A stretch of 64,000 bases of DNA, from contig CAVVBC010000005.1 in the NCBI GenBank assembly GCA_963746325.1, forward strand, positions 558,001-622,000. Direction: 5' to 3'. This stretch comes from RPQJ01 sp963746325. Its GTDB lineage: Bacteria; Pseudomonadota; Gammaproteobacteria; Steroidobacterales; Steroidobacteraceae. Below, piece after piece: positions 8,623-18,782 of this stretch. How positions within the stretch are numbered: the stretch's first letter is position 1; each line of letters starts with the position of its first letter. The notes under the pieces were generated by a model. The model did not search any database. It saw only the letters and a program-made list of their open reading frames with translations, and was not told where the DNA came from. Position numbers and translations under genes: made by a program.

Positions 8623-10945
8623 ATGGGTTCCTCGCAGCGCACGACGAGCGTGGGCGGCGACGCCCCCGGCAGCAGGTTCAGTTCCTTGCGCACGTCGCGA
8701 AAGCCCTGGCGCGTGCCGACGATGGTGTAACGGCCCGGCATCAGCTCGAGGCTCCTCTGGTCGAAGAGTCCAAGCTTACCAACGCGGTAGATCTGCACCT
8801 CGGTGGCATTGTCGGAGGCCAGCGCCACCGGGATCGGCGTTTCGGCTTCGCGCAGCCGCTGCGCGAGCCGCGCCTGCTGTTGCTGCAGCCGCGTGCCCGG
8901 CGCCGCGAACTTTGCCGCGCGCTCGAGCACGTTGCGGGCGACGTCACGACCCGCCGGGCTGTAGAGGCGCTCCGGCTTGTCGAGGAACGATTGCAGTTCC
9001 GCGTCGATCATGGCGCGCGGCTCGGCGCGCTCGACCCCGGCCTGGGCCGCCTGCAGCGTGGGTTCGATCTTGAGCGCCTCACCGTACAAGGCCAGCGCCT
9101 GCGACCACTGCTCCGCACGTTCGGCCGCAGCCGCGCGCTCGATGGTGCCCGTGAGACTCCGCGTCTCGCCCAGGCGCCGTATCTGCTGCAACCCTTCGGC
9201 GACTTCGGGCGTACCCGGGCGGATGCGTCCGGCGCGTTCGAACGAGCCCTGCGCGGCCACGTAGTCCTTGCGCGCGAGCGCAGCCAGGGCCTCGGCCATC
9301 GCGGTGGCGTAGGCGTCGCTGGTCGCGCGCGCCTGCAGCCGTGCAATGCCGGCGCGGGCCGCGTCCGTCGCCGGGTCGAGCTGCAGCGCGCGTCGATACG
9401 CCGCGACGGCGGCCTGCGTCTCGCCAGCCTGCTCTGCGCGCGCTCCCGCCGCCGTTTCGCGCACCACGTCATCGAGCACTCGCGCCCGGGCAAGACCGCT
9501 GCGGGCGGCCGCATCCGCGGGCGCCACCTTGAGCAGCGCCGCGTACTTCTCGATGGCTTCGGCCGCGCGCCCGGCCGCGAACGCGCGTTGCGCGGCAGCG
9601 CGGCGCTCGGTGACGACGACAGGCAGGCGCTGCTCGAGCGCGTCGAGGCCGCGCGCTGCGGCGTCGAAACGCGCAAGCGCGGCAGCGAAGTCCCGCGCTG
9701 TCATCGCCGCATCGCCTGCCGCGAGTTCATTGCGCACTTGCGTGTGCGCCGCGCCGCCCCAGCCGGCCACGTCACGCGTCTCGAGCTGTTGCAGGCGACC
9801 CGGCAGCGGCTCGCGCCGCGCTTCCGCCAGCCGCTTCTGCTCCGCCATGCGCGCGAAGTCCGCCACGGGTTTGGCGGGCGGTCTGCGCAGGCTCCGGCGC
9901 CGCCGGCGCGACTGGCGGGCGCGGGCGGCGTGCGTTGCGCGGTGACGAGGTCCGGCAGCACGAAGAACGTGAACCCCGCCGCCGCGCACGCCAGCACGAA
10001 CGCACCGACGAGCAGGCCGCGACGGAAGCCTTCGTTGCGCAGGGACTGCGCCGAGGGTGCCGCTGCCGTCGTCCGCCGCCACTGTGCCTGCACGGGCAGC
10101 GCGTCAGCGGGCGGGCGCGGCACCCAGGCGCTGGCCGTGGCGGCCGCGGCGGAAGGCGCCTGCGTTGCTGCGGCTGACTCGAGCACGCCTTCGAGTTCGC
10201 GGTGCAGGTCGCGCATCGACGCGGGACGCGCCGACGGCTGCTTCGCGAGGCATCGCGCAACCAACTCGCGCAACTCGGCGGGCGGCTCGGGGCGGCCGCT
10301 GACCGGCGGCGGGATCTCGTCGCGCACGCGCGCGGGCGAGACGTCGGGATAGAACGGCGGATGGCCGCTCACCAGTTCATACAGCAGCACGCCGAACGCG
10401 TAGATGTCGTCCGCTGCCGCGGCAGGCGCGCCAGCGAGTCGTTCCGGACTGGTCGAGTACGGCGACGCGCCCGCGGGTTGCGTGGAACCGATGCGGCGCG
10501 CGCTGCCGAAATCGACCAGTCGTGGCAGGCCGTCGGCATCGAGCATGACGTTGGCAGACTTGATGTCGCCGTGCACCCAGCCGGTCTCGTGCAGGACGGC
10601 GAGCGCATCCGCGACCGCCAGCAGGCGCCGCGCGATCAGCGTCCAGGCCCGGCCCCGCAAGCGGCCGATCTCGCCGCCGGGCAGATACTCGAAGACATCG
10701 AAAGCGAGGTCGCCAGCGGAATCGCTCGCAATGGGCGCCAGCAGCGCGGCGTGCTGCAACACGGCGCCGCTGCCTGCGACGCCATCCGGCTCGCCAGGCG
10801 CACGAAAGCGCACGACGACTTCGCGCCCGGCCGTCGTGTCGTGGGCGAGCCAGGTGGTGGGATCGTGCCCGGCCGCAAGCGGCCGCGCGAGCTGGTATCG
10901 CGCAGCCACGATCTGCCCGCTGGCGAGCGCCGTGGTGTTCAGCAT
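8619..10945 (-). CDS. Ser/Thr protein kinase with transmembrane helix and TPR-rich C-terminus, one apparent frameshift
   Basis: The start is the ATG at 10945. The kinase domain (about residues 12-270) has HGDIKSANVMLD (catalytic loop) and VDFGSAR (DFG), plus an APE-like SPERLAG. The position of the ATP-binding lysine of the VAIK motif is occupied by Arg (REVVVRFRAP). A membrane helix follows (LLVGAFVLACAAAGFTFFVLPDL). Near 9895 the frame shifts by one base; the continuing frame (PPAKPVADFARMAEQ onward) has TPR-type repeats and a C-terminal PEGA-like beta domain ending at 8619. The restored protein is about 775 aa. It would phosphorylate cytoplasmic partners, such as ligands of the FHA protein, in response to envelope signals. 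Its stop overlaps the next start. Confidence 0.8.
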
Positions 10946-10953
10946 GCCTGGAC

Positions 10954-12221
10954 TCAGCGCTTGCCGGCCGCCGGCTTGGCGGTCTCCGCGGTCGTGGCCG
11001 GCAGGCCCGTCTCGTTCTCGTACAGCTCGCGCAGCAGGCGACGCCATTCTTCGTACTGCTGCTCGGCGGAACCCTTGAGCTCGAGCGTGCGTCCTTCGAT
11101 GTCGACCACGCTGGGCTGTACTTCGTTCTGGAACGAACTGCCGAGCTGCTGCAGCGACTCGCCGTGCATCTTGATTTCCGAGCGCATGTCGAGCCCGCTC
11201 TTCACGGCGTAGATGCCGCCAATGACGGCAGCCGTGGACGCGGCCGACCCCGCGCTGCTGTTGGTGTTCTCGGCCGCCATCACGCCGCCGATGATCGCGG
11301 CTGCGCCCAGCAACCCGCGCGCCAGCGCCTTGCGCTTCGCTTCGGCTTCCGCCTCGAGTTCTTCGTAAGCGTACTTGCGCCAGTTGTCGTACGAGTCGTC
11401 GATGGTCTCGCCGAAGCTGGAATAGTGCTCGTTCAGCGTGTCGATCAGCGCGTAGTCGCGCTCACGCACGCGCTCCATGCGCTGCACCACCGGATCCTGC
11501 TCGGCGGGCAGCCGCACGATGCGATACGTGCCGCGCTTCGCGTCGTGCGCGAGGTAGGGCTGGAACGCGTACGGCGCCAGCTCGGACGCGAACCTCAGGC
11601 TGGCCACCTGGTGCACCTGCACACGACTTTCCGGCGTCAATGCCTGGCGCGCGGCGAGCAGGTCGTTGGCGATCGTCGAGTACAGGTTGTCGAACGGATC
11701 GCGCGGCTTGACCGGAATGTCCTTGTACGCCCGCGTATCGGCCAGTGCCTCGTAGTCTTTCCTGAACCATTCGCGGCCGGTGGCGTCGGTCACGACCACG
11801 GCGAGCTCCAGCACCCGGCCATCGGACTGCGAGAATGCGTGCGGCGACGTTGACGTCGCTGCCCGCGCTGTCGACGGGCAGCACGCGCACCTGGCCCCAC
11901 TGCCCGGTGCCCTCGAGCGTGTCGCGCAGCAGCACGGGCATGTAGCGCGATTCAGCCTTGCGCACCTCCGGAAAGATCCGGCGCTTTTCCTGCTCGGCGA
12001 GGTCGGGCGGAATGTTCGGGTCGAACATGTGGATGCCGACGTCGAGCAGTTCCGCCTGCGGAATTTCCGCCGTCGCCCTTTGCGCGACGACTGGGGCCAT
12101 CGGGCGCTCGATCCTGCACCATGCAGCCGGACAGGCCCGCGCCAAGCGCCAGCGCGGCGAGCACCGCGCGCAGCGACGCACGCTCGAGAACGAATGGGGC
12201 GAGCAGCGATGACCTGATCAA
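10954..12221 (-). CDS. Lipoprotein with glycine-zipper segment, two apparent frameshifts
   Basis: Three frames are joined. The N-terminus (from TTG at 12221) reads LERASLRAVLAALALGAGLSGC, a lipoprotein signal. After a shift near 12100 comes AELLDVGIHMFDPNIPPDLAEQEKR, and after a shift near 11835 ELAVVVTDATGREWFRKDY to the stop at 10954. A Gly/Ala-rich hydrophobic stretch (GLLGAAAIIGGVMAAE, then TAAVIGGIYAVKSG) resembles a glycine zipper, which in lipoproteins often inserts in or spans the outer membrane. About 420 aa if restored. The TTG start overlaps the stop of the preceding gene (TTGA). No family recognised; context suggests an outer-membrane part of the same machinery. Confidence 0.65.
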
Positions 12222-13411
12222 GACGTGCCCTGCTTGTACTTGCGATATTCCTCCCAGAGCCGCTCGCGCAGCTCCGGGTCCGTTTCCTTCATCGCGGCCT
12301 CGCGCAACTGGCGCGCGACGATGTCGTCGTCGCGGCCGTCCGGAATGCCGGCCGGCACTTCGCCGGACCCGGGGCCGCCGCGGGCGCCGCCACCGACGCC
12401 GCCCTGCGAGCCTGCGCTGGTCGAGCCGTCCCCGTTTCGTTGCCGCCGCCGTTGCCGTTGCTGCGCGCGTCACCCTGGCGCGAATTGCCCTCACCTTGCC
12501 CTTCGTCGCCGGCACCCGCGGCCGATTCTTTCGCGCCTTCGCCGCCGGTTCCGTCACCCTCGGCCTTCACCCGCGGCAGCACCGTCGCCAGCGCCTGCCG
12601 CACCCGCGCGGCCGGCGCGTTCCTGCGAGACGGTTTCCTGCTCCTTGCGCATGCGCTCGTCGAAGACCGCAAAGGTCTCGTCGAAGCGCCGGTCGATTTC
12701 CGCGCGCTTGTCCTCGGCCGTCATGGGGCCGCTGCCGGCCCCGCCACCTTGGGCGCCACCTTGGGCGCCACCTTGGGCGCCACCTGGCACCGCCTCTGGG
12801 CGCCACCCTGGGCGCCACCCGGAGCACCACCGGCGGTCTGTCCGGTCGCGCCGCTGCGCTGCCCGCCCACCTGGCCCCCCGTCTGGCCGCTGGGTTGACC
12901 TGCTTGCTGGCCGCCCGGGTGGCCCTGTGTCTGGCCGCCGGCCTGTCCGACCTGGCTGGCCAGCACTCGATGCTCCACCCGCTGCAGCCGGTGTGGGCCA
13001 GCCCTGCGGTCGCGGCTCCGCCTCAGCACCGGATCCTTGTGCCCCCGGGCTGCCGCTGGTTGAGGGCGTGCCACCTGCCTCACCGCCCCCGGACTGGCTG
13101 CCAGCAGAACTGGGGCTCGCAGTCCCCGGGCTGCCCGACTGGGTGCCAGGTGCACCACCTGAACCGGAACTGGGATTAGTGGGGTTTGGCAACGAAGGAC
13201 CGGTGTTACCCGACGATGGCGACTGTTGCCCGCCGCTACTGGGGCTGGATGCTCCCGACGAAGGCGATGACGACGACGACGAAGGTGAGCCAGGCATGGG
13301 GCTGGGCAGGCCGCTGGGCAACGAGCTGGACGTGGTCGTCAGGCACCCCGCCGTGAGCACGGAGCCTGCCAACACCAGCAACGCCTTGGACCAACCGGAA
13401 TGTAACTGCAT
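12218..13411 (-). CDS. Low-complexity Ser/Gly/Pro/Gln-rich lipoprotein, several apparent frameshifts
   Basis: Begins with a clear lipoprotein signal (LLVLAGSVLTAGC) at 13411. About 90 residues of Ser/Gly/Pro follow, then a Gly/Gln-rich repeat region (GGQTQG, GGAQGGAQ), then a charged conserved-looking helix (MTAEDKRAEIDRRFDETFAVFDE) and a C-terminus DDDIVARQLREAAMKETDPELRE-(...)-YKQGTS. These pieces lie in different frames; at least four one-base changes (near 12985, 12790, 12615 and 12425) are needed to join them, all in GC-rich or repetitive stretches. About 395 aa if restored. It may be a flexible tether between the outer membrane and the rest of the complex; function unknown. Confidence 0.6.
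12743..12820. repeat. 12-bp tandem repeat inside the low-complexity lipoprotein gene
   Basis: The unit GCCACCTTGGGC is repeated three times perfectly (12743-12778) and then in decayed form to about 12820. It encodes the GGAQ repeats on the minus strand. The length could vary by slippage, and the frame changes nearby may be slippage errors. Confidence 0.8.
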
Positions 13412-13453
13412 GGAATCTCTAGTTATTCAGGCCGGCTGCCCAGCCTGTTCGCT

Positions 13454-13481
13454 GACGGCAGAGGGTACCGTGCCTGCCGTC
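13454..13481. other. Intergenic hairpin (8-bp stem)
   Basis: GACGGCAG (13454-13461) pairs with CTGCCGTC (13474-13481) around a 12-nt loop that contains GGTACC. It lies in the 110-bp gap between the 13522-14337 lipoprotein gene and the next gene of the cluster. There is no T-run on the minus strand, so it is not a clear terminator. It might separate or weaken read-through from the first gene to the rest. Confidence 0.5.
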
Positions 13482-13521
13482 CCAACTGCTTGGATGCGTG
13501 CCGCGCCCTGCGGTTCAATGC

Positions 13522-14337
13522 TCAGCGCGATCCGGCTCCGCCCGCGGCGCCAACACCCGCCGCCGGCACGCCCGCGGACGGCGCCAGGTCGTCTCCCACG
13601 AGGAACGAACGCAACTGGTCGCTGAGCCGATCGCACGCCGTCTTGCGTACCGGCGTGATGATCGGGATCGGCGCGATCGCCCCGATCAGCACCGAGGTGC
13701 CCGAGACGTCCGCACTGACGCTGCCGATCTCGGTGGCGTTGCTCATGTCCCAGACCGAGGCGACGTAGCCCGATTCTTTTTCCCACCAGCCCACGCCGAA
13801 ACAGCCGCCGCCGCCCGGGCCCACGGCGCAGGCGATGCTGCCGCCACCGTCAGTCTTGCGCGTGTTGCCATCGACCCAGACCACATAACGCACGCCGATC
13901 TCCTGCAGTCGCTCGGTCACGCCCGGCCGCTGCAGCAGCACGCGCAACCCGTCGGTGTTGGCCGGCGCGGTACTCGGCTCGAACCACGGGAACAGCGCAT
14001 CCGCAAATTCCTGCTCGCCATAGATCTTGAATGGCGTGCGCGCAGCGTGCCGCGACTGCGCTGATTGCCCTTCCTCGGGGTGCACGAGTTCGCCGCCGAG
14101 CCGTTCCTGCACGCAGTCGAGGAACACTTCTTCGGTGCCCACGCCTTCGAGTTGCGGCTTCTTGAGCAGCACGATGGATTCGTTGGCCAGGATCGGCGAG
14201 GCGACCTGCCGGGTTTCCTCGACCTTCGACGTCATGCAACCCGCCGCCAGTGCGGCGACAGCGCCCATGCCGAGCGCGGCGCGCAGGCGCCCACGTCCGG
14301 TCGCCGGCGAGCGGCGAACACAACGTACCTGGGTCAT
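13522..14337 (-). CDS. Lipoprotein, first gene of the vWA/proton-channel cluster
   Basis: 271 aa from the ATG at 14337, chosen because it gives a signal peptide ending in the lipobox LAAGC. The mature protein starts MTSKVEETRQVASPILANESIVLLKKPQ and has VRYVVWVDGNTRKTDGGGSIACAVGPGGGGCFGVGWW, a Gly/Cys-rich region typical of a family of uncharacterised proteobacterial lipoproteins. Sense strand and spacing (110 bp) fit the start of the cluster. No enzyme motif is seen. Confidence 0.7.
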   Translation of the reverse strand: MTQVRCVRRSPATGRGRLRAALGMGAVAALAAGCMTSKVEETRQVASPILANESIVLLKKPQLEGVGTEEVFLDCVQERLGGELVHPEEGQSAQSRHAARTPFKIYGEQEFADALFPWFEPSTAPANTDGLRVLLQRPGVTERLQEIGVRYVVWVDGNTRKTDGGGSIACAVGPGGGGCFGVGWWEKESGYVASVWDMSNATEIGSVSADVSGTSVLIGAIAPIPIITPVRKTACDRLSDQLRSFLVGDDLAPSAGVPAAGVGAAGGAGSR

Positions 14338-14450
14338 GGCGGTCCTCCTGCGACTGCGCCAGGGGATGGCGGCAGCGGCGGCGAGTCTGGGGACGATCGA
14401 GTATACGGTACTGGTTCGCCCGGCGAAGTCGGCGGGTTTCCCCGCGCCGC

Positions 14451-15536
14451 TCACCCGAACAGGTCGGCCTGCTGCGGCGCCCCGGGCGCACGGATGAACT
14501 GGGCGGTATCGAGCGCCGGCGCCGCCGTTGCATTCAGGCCGAGCCGGCGGCAGGCGGCCGCGAACCGCGACGAAATCATCGCGGCATACGGCCCCTGGCC
14601 GCGCATTCGATGGCCAAATCGCGGGTCGTTCAGGCGGCCGCCATGCATGTCGCGGACGTGGTTCAGGACGCGCTCGGCGCGGTCGGGATGGTGCTCGCGC
14701 AGCCAGGCCTCGAACAGCGGCGCGACTTCGAACGGCAGCCGCAGCATGATGAATGCCGCGCGCTGCGCCCCGGCAGCGGCGGCCGCCTGCAGCAGGTTTT
14801 CGACCTCGTGATCGGTCAGCGCGGGGATCACCGGAGCCATCATGACGCCGACCGGGACGCCCGCGGCGGCGAGTTCGCTGACGACGCGCAGCCGCGCCCG
14901 CGGTGAGGCCGCCCGCGGCTCGAGCGAACGCTTCAGCGCCGTGTCGAGGCTGGTGATGCTGACGTACACCGAGACGAGCCGCCGCTCGGCCAGCGCGCGC
15001 AGCAGGTCGAGGTCACGCAGGATCAGCGCACCCTTGGTGATGATGGAAAGCGGATGGCGCCGCTCGAGCAGCAACTCGAGCACTGCGCGTGTCGAACGCA
15101 GCGTGCGTTCGGCGGGCTGGTACGGATCGGTATTGCCGCCGATGTGCAGCACCTTGCACACATAGCGCGGCGCCGAGATCTCGCGCGCCAGCAGCGCAGC
15201 CAGCGCGGGCTTGTGGAAGATGCGCGTCTCGAAGTCGAGCCCGGGGCTCAGGTTGAGGTACGCGTGCGCCGGGCGCGCGAAGCAGTAGATGCAGCCATGC
15301 TCGCAGCCCTGGTAGGGATTGAGCGACTGCTCGAACGGGACGTCGGGTGAACGGTTGGTGGTGATCGCGTGCCTGGGGAATTCCGCGATCAGCGACGTGG
15401 CTGGATTGGGCACCGGCTCATCGAGAATGCCCCAGCCGTCGTCGGCAGGTTCGAGCCGGGTGCTTTCGAACCGGCCCGCCGGGTTACCGACGGCGCCCCG
15501 GCCTTTTTCCACGTGGTGTCGGTCGGCGCGGCGCAT
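14451..15536 (-). CDS. PA0069-family radical SAM protein
   Basis: 361 aa from the ATG at 15536. The motif CEHGCIYCFAR supplies the CxxxCxxC cysteines that bind the 4Fe-4S cluster used to cleave S-adenosylmethionine. Flanking sequences (LNPYQGCEHGC, HIGGNTDPYQPAE, ITKGALILRDLDLL) are typical of this spore-photoproduct-lyase-related family (SplB-like), whose substrate in Gram-negative bacteria is not settled. The upstream extension to 15653 overlaps the MFS gene region and lacks family similarity, so the ATG at 15536 is preferred. The gene follows the MFS gene by 31 bp and may be co-transcribed with it. Confidence 0.85.
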   Translation of the reverse strand: MRRADRHHVEKGRGAVGNPAGRFESTRLEPADDGWGILDEPVPNPATSLIAEFPRHAITTNRSPDVPFEQSLNPYQGCEHGCIYCFARPAHAYLNLSPGLDFETRIFHKPALAALLAREISAPRYVCKVLHIGGNTDPYQPAERTLRSTRAVLELLLERRHPLSIITKGALILRDLDLLRALAERRLVSVYVSITSLDTALKRSLEPRAASPRARLRVVSELAAAGVPVGVMMAPVIPALTDHEVENLLQAAAAAGAQRAAFIMLRLPFEVAPLFEAWLREHHPDRAERVLNHVRDMHGGRLNDPRFGHRMRGQGPYAAMISSRFAAACRRLGLNATAAPALDTAQFIRAPGAPQQADLFG

Positions 15537-15567
15537 CGCCCAAGAATACTGTATGCATATACAGCTG

Positions 15568-16797
15568 TCATTGTGGATCGGGAAACCGATCCATGCGCCA
15601 GAGCTCCGGGAACAGGCGCGTCCAGAGCAACGCAACGAGCAGCGTGGCGCCACCCCCGATCACCACCGCAGGCATGACGCCGAGCCATGCCGCGGCGAGC
15701 CCCGACTCGAACTCCCCGAGTTCGTTCGAGGCGCCGATGAAGACCGAGTTCACGGCACTGACGCGGCCGCGGATCGCATCGGGCGTTTCGAGCTGCACCA
15801 GCAGGTGACGAATGAAGACACTCACCATGTCGCCGGCGCCGAGCACCGTCAGGGCGGCGAGCGACAGCCAGAAGCTGGTCGAGAATCCGAACACGAGCGT
15901 CGCGACGCCGAACAGGATCACCCCGCCGAACATCCAGTGACCGACACGGCGCGTGACCGGGTACGCGCTGAGCACGAGGCCCGTCAATGCGGCGCCCACG
16001 CCTGGCGCTGCACGCAGCCAGCCGAGGCCGCTCGGCCCCACGTGCAGCACGTCGGCTGCATACACCGGCAGCAGGGCCGTCGCGCCGCCGAACAGCACGG
16101 CAAACAGATCGAGCGAGATCGCGCCCAGCACGGGCCGGCGCCGGCGGACGAAGCGCATGCCTTCGAGCAGCGCATCGCGGTTGAGCGGCGCGGCGCTCGC
16201 GGCACCGCTCGCTTCGCCGCCGCGACGCAGCGTGGCCAGCATCACCAGCGAAATGGCGAGCAGCGCCGCGACGGTCGCGTACACGGTCGTCACGCCGGCG
16301 AGGTACAGGAGCCCGCCGAGCGCGGGTCCCGCAATCGTCGAGACCTGCCACAGCGACGAGTTGAAGGCGACCGCGGTGCCGAAATGTTCGCGCGCAACAA
16401 GGTTCGGCAGCAGCGCCTGGCTGGCCGGCATCGCGAAGGCGCGGGCGACGCCGTACAGCGTCATGATGCCGAACACCGGCCAGGCGCTCTGCAGTCCCTG
16501 GCGCGAGCAGGCCCAGAGCAGGATCGAGCACAGCAGCAGCACGGCATAGCAGGCGACGAGAATGCGCCGCCGGTCGCGCGTGTCGGCGAAATGGCCGGCA
16601 GGCAGGATCAGCAGCACGAACGGCAGGAACTGCGACAGGCCGATCAGGCCGAGGTCGAGCGGACTGCGCGTGACTTCGTACACCTGCCAGCCGACGGCCA
16701 CCGTCTGCATCTGCACGGCGAGCGAACCGAGAAACCGCGCCGTGACGTAGCGCGTGAAGTCGGCGTTGCGCAACAAGGCGAGACGCGCGTCGCTCAT
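15568..16797 (-). CDS. MFS transporter, EntS/multidrug-exporter type
   Basis: 409 aa from the ATG at 16797 (MSDARLALLRNADFTRYVTARF is a typical N-terminus for this family). About 10-12 hydrophobic segments are visible, with the conserved cytoplasmic loop after helix 2 (GHFADTRDRRR) and a second related loop in the C-terminal half. The family (TIGR00900-like, enterobactin and drug exporters) moves small molecules out of the cell using the proton gradient. The upstream extension has no membrane character and was dropped. The gene is divergent from the DUF885 gene, with a 181-bp shared upstream region. Confidence 0.8.
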   Translation of the reverse strand: MSDARLALLRNADFTRYVTARFLGSLAVQMQTVAVGWQVYEVTRSPLDLGLIGLSQFLPFVLLILPAGHFADTRDRRRILVACYAVLLLCSILLWACSRQGLQSAWPVFGIMTLYGVARAFAMPASQALLPNLVAREHFGTAVAFNSSLWQVSTIAGPALGGLLYLAGVTTVYATVAALLAISLVMLATLRRGGEASGAASAAPLNRDALLEGMRFVRRRRPVLGAISLDLFAVLFGGATALLPVYAADVLHVGPSGLGWLRAAPGVGAALTGLVLSAYPVTRRVGHWMFGGVILFGVATLVFGFSTSFWLSLAALTVLGAGDMVSVFIRHLLVQLETPDAIRGRVSAVNSVFIGASNELGEFESGLAAAWLGVMPAVVIGGGATLLVALLWTRLFPELWRMDRFPDPQ

Positions 16798-16978
16798 GCG
16801 TGCGGGTGGCGGTGAGCGGTGCGAACGCGTGGCGTCATGCGTGCGCGCAGCATAGCCGATGGGTGTCGGCGCTGCGTGGAGCGATGCGAGTGGCCAGCCT
16901 GCCCCGTTCACGCGACAATCCTCCACCTTCACTTTCGTGCGCCCACGGTCGTCGCGCGCACTTGCCGGAGCCCACCCC

Positions 16979-18772
16979 ATGGCATTCACGCGCCTTCTCG
17001 CAGCGAAACCCCTGTCCGTGCTGTTGGCACTGGCGTTCGCCTGCGTCCTGCATCCGGCCGTCGCCGCCCCGCCCGCAACGGCCGACCAGCGCTTCGAGGC
17101 GCTGAGCAAGCGTTACATCGACGAGTTCGGGCGCTACTCGCCGGTCTCCGCCACCCAGCTCGGCGATCATCGCTTCGACGGCGAACTCGACGACTTGAGC
17201 GCTGCCGGCCGCGCGCGTTCGCTGGCCTGGACCAAGGGTGTGCTCGGCGAACTGCAGGCGATCGAACGTGCGCGCCTCTCGCGCGCCAACCAGGTCGACG
17301 CGGCGATGCTCGACAACCAGCTGCGTTATGCGATCTGGACCGAGGAAAAGTTCCGCGACTGGTCGTGGGACCCGCTCATCTACACGCAGCTGGCGGGCAG
17401 TCGGTGTACGGCCTGCTCGCGCGCGATTTCGCGCCGTTGCCGCAACGGCTGGGCGCAGTGACCGACGAGGCTCGAGCGGCTGCCGGGACTGCTCGAGCAG
17501 ATGCGCGCCAATATCGTGCCGTCGCGCGTGCCTGCGATCCACGCCGAGACCGCGGTGAAACAGAACCGGGGGGTGCTGAGCCTGGTCGACGACCTGGTCG
17601 CGCCCCACCTGGCAGAGCTGCCTGCCGACGACCGCGCCCGTCTCGAGCGCGCCATCGCAGCGGCACGCACCGCGGTGGAATCGCACCAGCAATGGCTCGA
17701 AGGCACGCTGCTGCCGCAGGCCAAGGGTGACTTCCGCATCGGACGCGAACTGTATGACGAGAAGCTGGGTTTCGCCCTGATGTCGCCGCTGACCCGCGCC
17801 GAGATCCGGCAGCGCGCCGCAAGCGAGGCGGTCATCACGCGGGCCCGCATGTATGCAGTGGCGCGACAGGTCTTGCAGGGTCGCGCGGACGCACCGGCCC
17901 TGCCCGATGACCCGACGCCGGCAGAGCAGCAGGCGGCCATCAAGGCTGCGCTGGAACTTGCCAATGCGCAGCGCACGCCGCGCGCCGGCGTCGTCGACTA
18001 CGCCAGGCAGACGCTGCGCGACACCACGGAATTCGTGCGGGCGAAGAACTTCGTCACGGTGCCGGACGAACCGGTCGAGATCATCCTGATGCCGGAGTTT
18101 CAACGCGGCGTCGCCGTCGCGTACTGCGATTCGCCGGGTCCGCTCGACCAGGGCCAGCGCACGTTCTATGCGGTCTCGCCGATTCCCGCGGAATGGACCG
18201 ACGCGCAGGTCGAATCGTTCCTGCGCGAGTACAACACGCGCTCGATCGCGAACCTGACGATCCATGAGGCGATGCCAGGCCATTACCTGCAACTCGCCCA
18301 TTCGAACCGCTATCCCTCGACGCTGCGCGCGATGCTCGGCTCCGGACCGTTCATCGAAGGCTGGGCCGTCTACGCCGAGCGCGTCATGCAGGAGCAGGGC
18401 TATCTCGGCGGCGACCCGCTGATGCAACTGGTGCAGCTCAAGTGGTACCTGCGCTCGATCACCAACGTCATCATGGATTCCGCGATCCATGTCGATGGCA
18501 TGCAGCGGGACGAGGCCATGCAACTGATGGTCGAGACCGGTTTCCAGGAAGAGCGCGAGGCCGCCGGCAAGTGGGTTCGCGCGCAGCTCTCTTCAGCGCA
18601 GCTGTCGACGTACTTCGTCGGCTACCAGGAGCACGCCGACCTGCGGGCAGCGGCCGAGCGTCGTGCGGGCAGCAAGTTCGACCTCAAGGCTTACCACGAC
18701 CAGGTGCTTTCCTTCGGCTCGCCGCCGGTACGGCTGGTGCGCGCGCTGGTCTTCGACGAACCGATTCACTGA
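16979..18772 (+). CDS. DUF885 family secreted protein, two apparent frameshifts
   Basis: Starts at the ATG at 16979, 10 nt after GGAG, with a signal peptide (SVLLALAFACVLHPAVAAPP). The N-terminal frame runs to about 17397, where one missing C breaks LAGQSVYGLLARDFAPLPQRLG; a second change near 17470 (extra base in GAGGCTCGAG) leads to ERLPGLLEQMRANIVPSRVP and the long C-terminal frame. The restored length is about 597 aa, the usual size for DUF885. The signature TIHEAMPGHYLQL (HExxPGHY) marks this metallopeptidase-like family, whose members are periplasmic. The substrate is not known. The convergent neighbour is the LCAT-like lipase gene. Confidence 0.8.
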
Positions 18773-18782
18773 GACTCACCGC

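Noticed and set aside
12554..13411. The 285-codon frame taken alone as the full gene
   Set aside because: Its middle part reads as Arg/Pro nonsense, while a neighbouring frame continues the Gly/Gln repeats and joins to the C-terminus, so it is only a part of the gene.
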